Shown here: piece after piece, positions 1-8,073 of the stretch
How the letters are laid out: every line of letters starts with the position of its first letter
Numbering within the stretch: the first letter of the stretch is position 1
Assembly: GCA_944386045.1 (NCBI GenBank)
Contig: CALWZO010000046.1
Span: 1 to 64,000, forward strand
Reading direction: 5' to 3'
DNA: 64,000 nt
Origin: an uncultured Clostridia bacterium
GTDB taxonomy: Bacteria; Bacillota; Clostridia; Oscillospirales; Ruminococcaceae
Notes under the pieces: generated by a model
What the model saw: the letters and a program-made list of their open reading frames with translations, nothing else
Databases searched by the model: none
Told to the model about the DNA's origin: nothing
Translations under genes and position numbers: made by a program

Positions 1-120
1 TTGTTGTTCCTTGCAGTTGCCAGACCGCTTATCTATTCTACAACAAAAGGAGTTTTTCTTTCTTCATCATCGGCATAAGCCTTCTTTTGAACCACTCGCC
101 TAGCGAGTGGTTTTCTTCAT
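1..120 (-). mobile_element. Possible IS200/IS605-type element end (fragment at window edge)
   Basis: Read on the minus strand this stretch begins with a perfect 10-bp stem and 3-base loop (92-114, AACCACTCGC/GCGAGTGGTT), followed by a non-coding leader that runs off the window. Subterminal hairpins followed by an untranslated leader before a small transposase gene are typical of IS200/IS605 left ends, and the leader looks familiar from clostridial IS200-like elements. The transposase gene itself would lie outside the window, so the assignment rests on the hairpin and a remembered resemblance only. An ordinary terminator hairpin is the main alternative. Confidence 0.35.
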
Positions 121-123
121 ACA

Positions 124-151
124 ATAAAAAGCGGAGAAAATCTCCGCTTTT
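124..151 (-). terminator. Rho-independent terminator after DUF6440 gene
   Basis: A 10-bp perfect stem (128-137 with 141-150, core GCGGAGA/TCTCCGC) has an A-rich loop and a U-run on the minus strand. It lies just past the stop of the small gene at 156-341 and ends the iadA operon. It could also stop plus-strand transcription. Confidence 0.8.
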
Positions 152-155
152 ATTT

Positions 156-341
156 TTATATATCGTCATACATAATCGGTGTTATAACCGGCCTGCCGTC
201 TTTGTCCAGCAATGGAGTGAGGCCGCCGGAATATCCCGCCTGATGGTAAAGATAATTGACACCGGTCTGCCTGTCAACCCAGATTTCCATTGTGCCCATA
301 AATCCCTGGGAGTAAACCTTTTCAAATCTGTCCTCTGCCAT
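156..341 (-). CDS. DUF6440 family small protein
   Basis: This 61-residue soluble protein carries the pattern I associate with the DUF6440 family: an N-terminal RFEKVYSQG, then VDRQTGVNYLYHQAGYSGGLTPLLD, and a C-terminal GRPVI. The function of the family is unknown. Its ATG follows directly on the TAA of the upstream dipeptidase gene, with no spacer, so the two are almost certainly translated from one mRNA by coupling. No signal peptide or membrane segment is visible. A terminator lies immediately downstream. The family call is fairly firm; nothing here suggests a biochemical role beyond its link to iadA. Confidence 0.75.
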   Translation of the reverse strand: MAEDRFEKVYSQGFMGTMEIWVDRQTGVNYLYHQAGYSGGLTPLLDKDGRPVITPIMYDDI

Positions 342-1496
342 TTATCTCACAACACCTTTGCCTTTTTCCCACACGGTTTTACCGTTGAGAATTGTCCGGG
401 CCAGTGTCAGGTCAGCGTCCAGTACCGCAAAGTTGGCTGTGCCGTTTTCCACAATTCGGCCGGCTGAATTTTTCAGGCCGTAAGCTGCCGCCGGTGTGGT
501 GGTCATGGTTTTCAGCACTTCTTCAAAGGGAACAACGCCTCTGTCTGCCGCTTTTTTCAGGTCTGCCAGCAACACTTTGCAGCTGCCTTTGCCCATGCCT
601 ATCATGTTGCCCAGTTCGTCCCAGATGGGGGCGGAGCCGTTGCCGTCGCTGGTCATGGAAACGCGGTCCAGACTGCCGTATTTTTTGTATATGATTTCCA
701 GGCCTTCCACCGAGCCGTAGGAATGCTGGGACGCGTCGCCGTCGCCGCCGGCGGTGATGTCCACCTGTCCGCCGTATTCCAAAAATTTCATACAGCTGTC
801 AAACACATAGTCTTTTCTGGTGATGTGTGTAGGCACGATAAGGGGACGGAAGGTGATGTCCTCTTCGCACAGGCGGATAAAGTAATCGCTGGGGTTGGGA
901 TAGTTGCCCAGGTGGATGTTCAGCACACCTTTCAGGCCTGCCAGGCGGGCACCGTTTCTGGTGTCGGCGGCAATGCGGCTGAACTCTTCAAAGGTCAGCA
1001 TACTGCCGCGGTGGTCGCAGTGAGCCACCTCGCCGGTGCCCAGGCAGTATTCGTTGAATATTATATCCTCTGCCACGCTGCCGCGCATGGTGGTGATGGG
1101 GTGGGTATAGCTGCCGGTGAGGAAATAGCAGTCAAAGCCTTCCTCCCTCAGGGCCATACATTTTACCAGCACGTCTTCCACCCTTCTGGCATAGCCGTCG
1201 GTGCCCAGTACGCCCACCAGGGTGGTAACGCCGGCTTCGGCTATCTCTTCAAAGGTTATTTCGCTGGTGCGTGTGGTAAAGCCGCCTTCACCGCCGCCGC
1301 CGGTGATATGTACATGGCTGTCCACTATGCCGGGAATTATAACTTTGCCGGACATGTCTGTTTCTTCGCCCTCAAAGCCCCGGGGCAAAGTCAGGCCTTC
1401 GCCTATTTTTATCACCCTGTCCTCCCACAGCAGGATATCTTTTTTACCCAGATTTTCGGGAGCATAAACCTGAGCGTTTTTCAGCAGTTTGAACAT
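342..1496 (-). CDS. iadA: Beta-aspartyl (isoaspartyl) dipeptidase
   Basis: A 384-residue amidohydrolase-superfamily enzyme that hydrolyses isoaspartyl dipeptides formed during protein ageing. The metal-binding HxH is H61-H63 in GIVDSHVHITGGGGEGG, a signature of IadA, followed by RT at the substrate-binding loop. Further conserved blocks are LTGSYTHP, the PTHITR histidine and the catalytic aspartate in MTSDGNGS. Length matches the family (about 385-390). The ATG has a good AAGGAGG about 10 bases upstream. It is the first gene of a two-gene operon with the DUF6440 protein. It is a cytoplasmic enzyme of peptide salvage; the assignment to IadA rather than a generic dihydroorotase-like protein rests on the GGGGEGG motif. 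Confidence 0.9.
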   Translation of the reverse strand: MFKLLKNAQVYAPENLGKKDILLWEDRVIKIGEGLTLPRGFEGEETDMSGKVIIPGIVDSHVHITGGGGEGGFTTRTSEITFEEIAEAGVTTLVGVLGTDGYARRVEDVLVKCMALREEGFDCYFLTGSYTHPITTMRGSVAEDIIFNEYCLGTGEVAHCDHRGSMLTFEEFSRIAADTRNGARLAGLKGVLNIHLGNYPNPSDYFIRLCEEDITFRPLIVPTHITRKDYVFDSCMKFLEYGGQVDITAGGDGDASQHSYGSVEGLEIIYKKYGSLDRVSMTSDGNGSAPIWDELGNMIGMGKGSCKVLLADLKKAADRGVVPFEEVLKTMTTTPAAAYGLKNSAGRIVENGTANFAVLDADLTLARTILNGKTVWEKGKGVVR

Positions 1497-1569
1497 TTTT
1501 CTGTTCCTCCTTATATTTCATGCTTTTCAGCATTGTTTACTATACAAATTGTAATATGTATTAAAAATA

Positions 1570-2808
1570 TTACTCTTCTTTGGAACCGAAAGGGTTTACC
1601 TTCGGCTTTTTGGTTATGTCGCTGGTCATTATCGTGGCGCTTTGCACTGCCGATGAACCGTATTTTTCGCGTATTTTGTCAATGGCAGACTGTAATTTTT
1701 CATTTTTCTGCCGCTTTTCCTCCCTGCCGGTGTCAAACATCGACAGCTGGCTGACCCTTTTTTCCTTTTCCAGGTCTATGGCAGTGACGGTAAGGGCGCG
1801 CACCGCTGTCTGGCCGTCGTGATTAGCGATGAAAAGTTTCAGCGCCGCCGCATATATATCGCTGGTGACACAGGTGGAATTTATCTTTTCCTGGCGTGAA
1901 AAGGTGTAAAAGTCCGGATACCTTATGGTAAGCTGTACGCCGTTGGCGTACAGGCTGTGTTTGCGCAGGCGGGTGCCCACATCTTCGCACAGGCTTAGGA
2001 TTGCCGGCTTTATATCGCTCATCTTTATCAGGTTGCGGCTGAATGTGTTGCCGCTGCCCACGCTTTTTATCTCCCTTTCCCGGGTGTAGGCTGTTACCGG
2101 CGAATCGTCCAGGCCGTTGGCGTATTTGTGCATCTGCAAGCCGTGTTTGCCAAACCTTTCTTCCAGCGTGTGCCGGGGCATGGCCGCCAGCTGGCCTATG
2201 GTGTGCACCCCCATGTTGTTCAGGGCGTTTTGGGTGCTTTTGCCTATATAAATCATATCCTGCACCGGCAGCGGGAAAACTATATCCTTGTAATTATTTT
2301 GGTCTATGACGGTGGTGGCGTCCGGCTTTTTGTAGTCAGAGCCCAGCTTGGCAAATATTTTGTTGAAGCTGACGCCCACCGAAATGGTCAGGCCCGTTTC
2401 CAGCTTTACACGCTGTCTTATCATGTCTGCCAGCCGGGCAGGGCTGTCGGCAAAAAGATGATAGGTGCCGGTGACATCCAGCCAGCTTTCATCAATGCCG
2501 AAAGGCTCTACCAGGTCGGTGTATTGCAGGTATATGCCGTTGATTATTTTGCTGTATTTTCGGTATTTGTCGTGGTGGGGCGGCAGTATTATCAGGTCGG
2601 GGCATTTGCTTTTTGCCTGCCACAGTGTTTCGGCGGTTTTGACACCGAATTTTTTGGCCGCCTCGTTTTTGGCCAGCACAATGCCGTGGCGGCTTTCGCT
2701 GTCACCGCCTACAGCCACCGGTTTGTCCCACAGTTCCGGGTAGCACAGCAGTTCCACCGACGCAAAGAAGCCGTTGCAGTCGCAGTGGAGAATATGCCTT
2801 TCCTTCAA
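1570..2808 (-). CDS. dinB: DNA polymerase IV (Y-family)
   Basis: A 412-residue translesion polymerase. The first catalytic carboxylate is in HCDCNGFFASVE (D10, with E19 nearby) and the DE pair is D106-E107 in GIDESWLDVTG. The palm, fingers, thumb and little-finger regions follow in usual order and length. An upstream in-frame extension of about 100 codons is rejected: the best start is TTG at 2808, preceded by AAAGGCGGGTGG and giving normal family length. An extended -10 (TGT-TATACT, 2833-2838) lies about 25 bases upstream. No LexA-type box was found, so damage induction is not evident. The tail VNPFGSKEE lacks an obvious beta-clamp QLxLF motif, although QLSMFD occurs about 60 residues from the end and could serve. 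Confidence 0.9.
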   Translation of the reverse strand: MKERHILHCDCNGFFASVELLCYPELWDKPVAVGGDSESRHGIVLAKNEAAKKFGVKTAETLWQAKSKCPDLIILPPHHDKYRKYSKIINGIYLQYTDLVEPFGIDESWLDVTGTYHLFADSPARLADMIRQRVKLETGLTISVGVSFNKIFAKLGSDYKKPDATTVIDQNNYKDIVFPLPVQDMIYIGKSTQNALNNMGVHTIGQLAAMPRHTLEERFGKHGLQMHKYANGLDDSPVTAYTREREIKSVGSGNTFSRNLIKMSDIKPAILSLCEDVGTRLRKHSLYANGVQLTIRYPDFYTFSRQEKINSTCVTSDIYAAALKLFIANHDGQTAVRALTVTAIDLEKEKRVSQLSMFDTGREEKRQKNEKLQSAIDKIREKYGSSAVQSATIMTSDITKKPKVNPFGSKEE

Positions 2809-2832
2809 GATAACCACCCGCCTTTTAATAAC

Positions 2833-2841
2833 AGTATAACA
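2833..2841 (-). promoter_or_regulatory. Extended -10 promoter of dinB
   Basis: On the minus strand TGTTATACT provides TG-N-TATACT, an extended -10 element, 25 bases before the TTG start. No convincing -35 hexamer is present at 17 bp, as is common for extended -10 promoters. Confidence 0.45.
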
Positions 2842-2885
2842 CACCCCGCGGCAAAAATTAAATAGCTTTATGATAAATATACACC

Positions 2886-2907
2886 TATACCGCCCGTTGG
2901 CGGTATA
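2886..2907. promoter_or_regulatory. Perfect 9-bp inverted repeat between dinB and a lipoprotein gene
   Basis: TATACCGCC (2886-2894) and GGCGGTATA (2899-2907) are exact inverted arms around CGTT. No U-run follows on either strand, so this is not a typical terminator. It sits in the 260-bp divergent gap, about 50 bp upstream of the dinB -10 and 110 bp from the lipoprotein promoter, and could be a dimeric regulator operator. The regulator is unknown. Confidence 0.4.
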
Positions 2908-3016
2908 TAAATTACACCTTGTTTTTTGTGGGTTTGCACAAAAAAGCATTATATATTTCTGAAATGTGGCTGTTGTTTTATTTTTTAATATATAGACCCG
3001 TATATCTGCGCTATGG

Positions 3017-3022
3017 TATAAT
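3017..3022 (+). promoter_or_regulatory. -10 hexamer TATAAT of lipoprotein gene
   Basis: A consensus TATAAT lies 49 bases upstream of the ATG at 3071. No good -35 is visible. The surrounding DNA is strongly AT-rich. Confidence 0.4.
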
Positions 3023-3070
3023 TTAATTAAACAACACGAAAATAATCTTTTATCAAAAGGAGACATCGAT

Positions 3071-3646
3071 ATGAAAAAAAAAATTACAGCACAGGCCCTT
3101 GCCCTTATATTCTGCATAGGCGCGGCAGGCTGCAGCGAAAGCCCCCGGCAGCAGGAAGAAGCGGAAAAAGGCTATGACATAAGCGTGACATGGCAGGAAT
3201 TTACCCCGGCGGAATTTAGCGGCGGCGACAGCCTGGACCTGCCGGAAACCGACGGCGCCCGGGTGACGGTGGATTTTTATTCCGCGGAAGATATACCCGA
3301 CGAAACAAAGGAAATTGCACTGGCAGACATGGACCGGGATCCGTTTACAAAATCGGTGACCGTAACCATGAACCACCGGGATATAATGGTGTCCTTCGCC
3401 TTTTTGCTGGATGAAGAAAATATGGCACTGAGCAACCCATACTCAACCGCCATAGGCCGCACACAAAATGTGGGACATTTCAGCGTTTCCCCTCTTACCG
3501 GAAAGGCCAGCCGGCAGACCCCGGCCCATATGCGGGGCGAATTTTCCGCCGATGACGGAAAAATCACCGGCACGCTGGACTTTTACCTGACAGAGGAAGG
3601 CATTGCCACCATATCGCTGAAAATTCACAAAGCCGCCGCCCAGTGA
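3071..3646 (+). CDS. Putative lipoprotein of unknown function
   Basis: A 191-residue protein starting with a short basic segment, a hydrophobic stretch (about residues 6-19) and a lipobox AAGC, predicting cleavage before C21 and lipid anchoring to the outer face of the membrane. The mature part is polar and beta-rich in appearance, with no cysteine, metal-binding or catalytic motif I can name. The ATG has AAAAGGAG ten bases upstream. It stands alone, divergent from dinB, and ends at a shared terminator with the convergent hydrogenase operon. I do not recognise a family. Confidence 0.75.
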   Translation: MKKKITAQALALIFCIGAAGCSESPRQQEEAEKGYDISVTWQEFTPAEFSGGDSLDLPETDGARVTVDFYSAEDIPDETKEIALADMDRDPFTKSVTVTMNHRDIMVSFAFLLDEENMALSNPYSTAIGRTQNVGHFSVSPLTGKASRQTPAHMRGEFSADDGKITGTLDFYLTEEGIATISLKIHKAAAQ

Positions 3647-3730
3647 CAGAGGGATTACAGGCGTTTAATCAGGTAACACCAGTCCTCAAAATATACATTT
3701 TGTATAAAATTACTTTTTGTAATATAAATA

Positions 3731-3762
3731 AAAAAGAGCCGTTTTTGCGGCTCTTTTTATTT
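3731..3762. terminator. Bidirectional terminator between lipoprotein gene and hydrogenase operon
   Basis: An 11-bp perfect stem (3731-3741 with 3748-3758, core GAGCCG/CGGCTC) is flanked by an A-run on one side and a T-run on the other. It can end both the plus-strand lipoprotein gene and the minus-strand rex-hydrogenase operon. Confidence 0.85.
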
Positions 3763-3771
3763 TATGTTTTA

Positions 3772-5193
3772 TCAGATTTTTGCTTCACCTACTGTGACTT
3801 TTATGCTTTCGTTTGCCTGCTTGGCGTGGGCGTCAACCTTGGCTTTGGCTTTGTCGCCCATATGGGTCAGACAACCGTTGCCGTTGATACATCCGCCTTC
3901 GCATATCATACCTTCGATAAAGTTTTCTTTCAGCACATTTTTGGACAGTTTCAGCAATGCCAGTTTGCATTCATCAACACCGCTGCATGTGGCGGGAATA
4001 ACCTGGAAATCTATACCCTGTTCTTCCAGTGCCCTGGCCGCTGCGCCTGTAAGGCCGCCGGAGTGGGCAAAAATTCTGCCGTAGAATGAGGCGTCGTTCA
4101 GCTCGTCTTCGGCCAGGACTGTGATGTCGATGTTGCGGCTGTCAAACAGCGCCTGCAACTCTTCAAATGTCAGCACGCTGTCGATGTACGGGCGCACGCT
4201 GTCCTTTTTGATTTCGGCTTTTTTGGCTGTGCAGGGGCCGATAAACACAACTTTTGCGTCCGGGTCCTGCTCTTTGATAAATTTGCCCAGCTCTGCCATG
4301 GGGGACAGGTTGTGGGAAATGTAATCTGTCAGCGCGGGGAAGTTTTTCTCTATATAGCTTACAAAAGCCGGGCAGCAGCTGCTGGTCAGCTTGCCTTTTT
4401 CGCTCAGCTCTTTGGCCTCTTTCAACGCTACCATATCAGCACCCAGGGCAACCTCTTTTACATCGGTAAAGCCCAGCTCTTTGATGCCGGAAACAACCTG
4501 GCCCAATTTTGCATAGGAGAACTGGCTGGCGATGGCCGGGGCAACTATGGCGTACAGTTTGCTGCCGCTTCTTCTGGAGGCTTTGATCATGTTGATAACA
4601 TCCATGATATAGCTTTTGTCCATAATTGCGCCAAAGGGACAGCGGTATACACAGGCGCCGCAGGCGATACATTTTTCGTCATTTATGGCGGCGGACTGGT
4701 CTTCGTTTATGGTGATGGCGTTTACTTTACATGCAGACTGACAGGGGCGCATATTGTTGTGTATTGCGCTGAACTGGCATGCCCGGGCGCATTTGCCGCA
4801 GTTTACGCATTTTTCCTTGTCTATGTGGGCGTGGTGATTTTTGTCAAAGGATATGGCGCCTACCGGGCAGACATCGCTGCATCTTTTGGCTATACAGCCG
4901 CGGCAGGAGTCGGTTACTTCATAGCCGCCCATGGGACATTCGTCACAGGCTATGGGCATTACCTCGATAACATTGGGGTTGGATTTGTCACCGCCCATGG
5001 CGATTTTCATTCTTTCGGTAATAATCGCCCTTTCCTTGTAAACGCAGCAGCGCATTGTGGGCTCTTTGTTGGGCATGATTACCTTCGGAATTTCGGAAAA
5101 ATTTTCCAGAAGTGTGTCATTAAAGGCGTTTCTGGCAACCTCTCTCAGCACTTTATATTTGAGATGCTGTACCTTTGTATCAAATTTCTGCAT
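3772..5193 (-). CDS. [FeFe] hydrogenase, group B (monomeric, ferredoxin-like N-terminus)
   Basis: A 473-residue iron-sulfur protein. Residues 48-110 carry clustered cysteines (C49, C50, then CDEC, SCRGC and RCSDVCP); C129-C139 (VNCGKCARAC) and C175-C185 (IACGACVYRC) look like ferredoxin clusters. The H-cluster motifs follow: TSSCCPAF (C273/C274), IGPCTAKKAE (C321) and EGMICEGGCINGNG (C431/C435). This set, with no NADH-linked partner subunits, is characteristic of group B enzymes, which are widespread in Clostridia and poorly characterised; ferredoxin is the likely partner. It is the last gene of the rex-hydS-PP2C operon, 24 bases after the phosphatase, with AAAAGGAG before its ATG. Direction of catalysis in vivo is not deducible. 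Maturases HydEFG are not in the window. Confidence 0.88.
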   Translation of the reverse strand: MQKFDTKVQHLKYKVLREVARNAFNDTLLENFSEIPKVIMPNKEPTMRCCVYKERAIITERMKIAMGGDKSNPNVIEVMPIACDECPMGGYEVTDSCRGCIAKRCSDVCPVGAISFDKNHHAHIDKEKCVNCGKCARACQFSAIHNNMRPCQSACKVNAITINEDQSAAINDEKCIACGACVYRCPFGAIMDKSYIMDVINMIKASRRSGSKLYAIVAPAIASQFSYAKLGQVVSGIKELGFTDVKEVALGADMVALKEAKELSEKGKLTSSCCPAFVSYIEKNFPALTDYISHNLSPMAELGKFIKEQDPDAKVVFIGPCTAKKAEIKKDSVRPYIDSVLTFEELQALFDSRNIDITVLAEDELNDASFYGRIFAHSGGLTGAAARALEEQGIDFQVIPATCSGVDECKLALLKLSKNVLKENFIEGMICEGGCINGNGCLTHMGDKAKAKVDAHAKQANESIKVTVGEAKI

Positions 5194-5217
5194 GTTTTGC
5201 TCTCCTTTTCCTTTAGC

Positions 5218-6393
5218 TCAAAATTTATATATCTTGACAGTTTTATTCATTTTTTCCAGCACCCGGCAAAGCCTGTCTACCAGGTTTTGCTTCATGCCGA
5301 TTTTTACAAATTCCATATCCGCCCGCTGGGCGCTGTTGACAGCCTTTCCGAAGAAAAAGTTTATCTCGGTGGCTTTGTCTATCAGCATTTCCGCAATAAG
5401 GGAAGCGCCGTCCTGCTTGCAGGCATATTCCGGGAAGGGCTGCGGGCTTTCATACCGCTGCTCGGCGTATTGCAGCACCTTGTTCAGCGTTACCACCCCT
5501 TCGGTGACCAGCTGTACCCCTTCGATACTGCTCATGGGCGGTACCTCGTCGTCACCGGAATTTTCTATCGGGACAATGGGTTTGCCCAGATAGGCGCTGA
5601 CCAGCTTGGCAGTGGTGCCGCCGCTGACTATTTTATCACCTTTGCGGGAGAAAAACAGTGACAGCATCAGTCCGTCGTCCTTTTTGTCCGCCGGCGGACC
5701 TATCATCACATTAACTGTCTTGCGCCTGCGCATTTTTATGACGCATACGGTGGTGTCGTCTTTCGGCACCTTGCCGTACAGGTTGTAAATTTTGTCCATC
5801 AGTGAAGCAGACAGGCTTTGGGCCGTGGCTTCCGGCGAATATATGCTTTCGCAGTATTTTGCCACATGGTCACGGGTCCAGTTTTTCATGTCGAAAAATT
5901 CGTTGTCGCTGGCATACAGCGCACCGTCGGACATGCTGATAAATGTATCGTTTTCCTGTAAATGTATCACCGACTGGTAAATATCCTTGCCCTCGATGTT
6001 CCTTTTAGTCTGGGTGTAGTCATATATTTTTCCGCCGCGGAGCATTATGGTGTTGGGGTTGTCATAGTCTATGACCTGGGCGGTGCCGTCCGGGGATATT
6101 TTTACTATTGTAAAGGTGGAGTAGGCCACCCCTCTTTCGGAACATATTGGCAGGGTTTTGGCTATAGCCGCCACCGCCTGTTCCAGGCTGAGCTGCTGGG
6201 CCAGCATGGTTGATATTATCTTGCTGGTAAGGGTGGAAAGTATGTTGGCCTTTACCCCGCTGCCCAGGCCGTCCGCCAGCACCATAACGGTGCCGCCGTC
6301 TTCGGCGCGCAGTATCTGCACCCTGTCACCGCACAGCGTTTCGCCGTATTTGTTCAGGCTGGACCAGCTTGACTCTGCAAAAAGATTATTCAT
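5218..6393 (-). CDS. SpoIIE-type PP2C serine phosphatase in hydrogenase operon
   Basis: A 391-residue protein whose first ~215 residues form a SpoIIE/PP2C phosphatase domain: VLADGLGSGVKA supplies the metal-binding aspartate and glycine loop, FISMSDGAL a second aspartate, and PKDDTTVCVIKM the terminal DD. It starts inside the 3' end of hydS (8-base overlap), so the two are translationally coupled. Such phosphatases normally dephosphorylate anti-sigma-factor antagonists or related Ser/Thr-phosphorylated proteins; no such target lies in the window. Residues ~222-391 form an extra domain (VNVMIGPPADKKDDG onward, with GGTTAK and a helical C-terminus) I cannot assign. Context suggests it is the output of the HydS sensor. 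Confidence 0.82.
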   Translation of the reverse strand: MNNLFAESSWSSLNKYGETLCGDRVQILRAEDGGTVMVLADGLGSGVKANILSTLTSKIISTMLAQQLSLEQAVAAIAKTLPICSERGVAYSTFTIVKISPDGTAQVIDYDNPNTIMLRGGKIYDYTQTKRNIEGKDIYQSVIHLQENDTFISMSDGALYASDNEFFDMKNWTRDHVAKYCESIYSPEATAQSLSASLMDKIYNLYGKVPKDDTTVCVIKMRRRKTVNVMIGPPADKKDDGLMLSLFFSRKGDKIVSGGTTAKLVSAYLGKPIVPIENSGDDEVPPMSSIEGVQLVTEGVVTLNKVLQYAEQRYESPQPFPEYACKQDGASLIAEMLIDKATEINFFFGKAVNSAQRADMEFVKIGMKQNLVDRLCRVLEKMNKTVKIYKF

Positions 6394-8056
6394 CTTTCAG
6401 TGTTTCCTCCATTTTTGACAGGGCTATCTGGGTTTCGGCAACCGTTTCGCCCAGAAGAGAAGCTATCTCCTGCACCACCCTCATCTGCTTTTCAATTACA
6501 GAGCCGGTAATTTCCACCGCTTTGGCGTTGGTGCGGGCCTTGCGTTCTTTGGCTGTCCGTTCTTCGGTCACATCGCGGATTATCAGCGCGCTGACCTTGT
6601 ATTCGCTGTCGTAAAAAGCGGTCTGGGACACATATTTGTCATAGTCAGGCAGGTATGTGAGCCTGTCTTTTATCACCTGTCCGCTTTCCACCGCCTCTTC
6701 GCACACCGCTGTATCTATTATCCTGTCCAGCGGAAGGCCCACAATGGCCTTGGGCGCCGGCATGTTGACAATATCGCAGGCCGCCCGGTTAATCTGCTGA
6801 ATGATGAAATTTTCGTCCATCACTATTATTCCGTTGGGGGTGTGCTCTATAACATTGTCTGAAAAAGACTGGGATTTTTCTATCAGGTAGGGCAGGCACA
6901 TGTTTATCTGCGCTTTACCCTGGTAAACGGCTATGGCCTTTTCGTAGCAGGAGTTATATCCGCAGCTGCCGCAGTTCAGGCGCTTTGCCGGGTCGCTTTT
7001 GCCCATCTGGGCCAGTATGCGGTCGATTTCCGCCGCGCCCGGTCGTCTGTGGCCGCCGCCCATATAAGTATGGCTTTTGGAGGTGCTCTGCGGGAATTTG
7101 ACAGAAAAATCTTCCTGTCCGGCGTAGGAGTTTACCGTTATCGCATCGCGTACCGGCGCCGGTTTTTCCCTTTCCATTGCCGGGCCGCCTATACAGCTGC
7201 CGGTACAGAAACTCATTTCTATAAAGCAATCCTTTATATTGCCGTCTATAACATCTTTTATGGCATTGATACAGTTTTCCGGCCCGTCTATGGCTATATA
7301 GTCAATGTCCTGCTGCAATGTCATGGTTTTGATTATGCCGCCTGTGGTGGGGAACAGCCTGGCTTTACCCGGCCGGCTTTCCTCCGGCAGTGTTTCTATT
7401 GTCACACCCTCTTCTTTCAGCCAGCGGCTGAGCTCGATAAATGTTATGGCGCAGTCCACATCACCGGCATATTCTTCTATCTCTGCCTTTTTGGAGATGC
7501 ACGGGCCGATAAACACAATGAATGCGTCCGGGTGTTCTTCCTTTATCATTCGCCGGTGCGCCCGCATAGGTGTGACCACTTTGGCCAGGTAAGGCAATGC
7601 CATGGGATAATATTTTTCTATAAGAGAGTTGAGCGTATGACAGCAGGAGGATATGACAACACCCGCCTGTTTTTCTTTCAGTATGTTTTCGTATTCCGTC
7701 TTTACCACCGTGGCACCCAGGGCGGTTTCCTGCACATCGTAAAAGCCCAGTTTTTTCAGCGCGGCCTTCATGGATGTTATGTTGAAACCCGGATAGTTTG
7801 CCACAAAGCTGGGCGCCAGGGAAGCTATAACCTTTTTGCCCTCTTTCAGCCGCTGCTTTACCAGCGGGTAATCGGTCCTTATGACCTTGGCGTTTTGCGG
7901 ACACACCACAAAGCAGGCGCCGCACTGTATACAGTCAGACTGTATTATCCGGGCGCGGTTGTCCTTGAAAGCAATGCTTTTTACCGGGCAGGCCCTGATG
8001 CACTTGTAGCAGTTCTGACAGTTTTCCCGGTTGAACTGTATATAATTTTCGCTCAT
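6386..8056 (-). CDS. hydS: HydS-type sensory [FeFe] hydrogenase (group C) with PAS domain
   Basis: A 556-residue protein. Two N-terminal [4Fe-4S] sites (C13-C23, C42-C52) precede an H-cluster domain with ISSCCHTLN (C138/C139), IGPCISKKAE (C186) and EMSFCTGSCIGG (C284/C288). A further cluster site follows (CGSCGYNSC, C362-C370, probably with C387), then a PAS domain (~400-510) and a short coiled-coil tail. This is the layout of group C hydrogenases, thought to sense hydrogen rather than turn it over quickly. In the first H-cluster motif the usual proline after CC is histidine. It has an AAAAGGAG ribosome site, follows rex by 17 bases and overlaps the phosphatase gene, which suggests sensor-output coupling (inference). 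Confidence 0.85.
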   Translation of the reverse strand: MSENYIQFNRENCQNCYKCIRACPVKSIAFKDNRARIIQSDCIQCGACFVVCPQNAKVIRTDYPLVKQRLKEGKKVIASLAPSFVANYPGFNITSMKAALKKLGFYDVQETALGATVVKTEYENILKEKQAGVVISSCCHTLNSLIEKYYPMALPYLAKVVTPMRAHRRMIKEEHPDAFIVFIGPCISKKAEIEEYAGDVDCAITFIELSRWLKEEGVTIETLPEESRPGKARLFPTTGGIIKTMTLQQDIDYIAIDGPENCINAIKDVIDGNIKDCFIEMSFCTGSCIGGPAMEREKPAPVRDAITVNSYAGQEDFSVKFPQSTSKSHTYMGGGHRRPGAAEIDRILAQMGKSDPAKRLNCGSCGYNSCYEKAIAVYQGKAQINMCLPYLIEKSQSFSDNVIEHTPNGIIVMDENFIIQQINRAACDIVNMPAPKAIVGLPLDRIIDTAVCEEAVESGQVIKDRLTYLPDYDKYVSQTAFYDSEYKVSALIIRDVTEERTAKERKARTNAKAVEITGSVIEKQMRVVQEIASLLGETVAETQIALSKMEETLKDE

Positions 8057-8073
8057 CTTTTATTCTCCTTTTT

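Noticed and set aside
723-1754. 343-codon plus-strand open frame
   Set aside because: It lies antisense to iadA, has no ribosome site and encodes low-complexity text rich in Ala, Val and Gly, typical of a shadow of a GC-biased gene.
2820-3070. LexA/DinR box upstream of dinB
   Set aside because: No GAACN4GTTC-type or CGAACRNRYGTTYG-type match was found by eye.
2809-3117. N-terminal extension of dinB by about 100 codons
   Set aside because: The extension crosses the divergent promoter region and overlaps the lipoprotein gene; the TTG at 2808 has a good ribosome site and gives normal length.
4312-5661. 449-codon plus-strand open frame
   Set aside because: It is antisense to the hydrogenase and phosphatase genes, which have clear motifs and ribosome sites.
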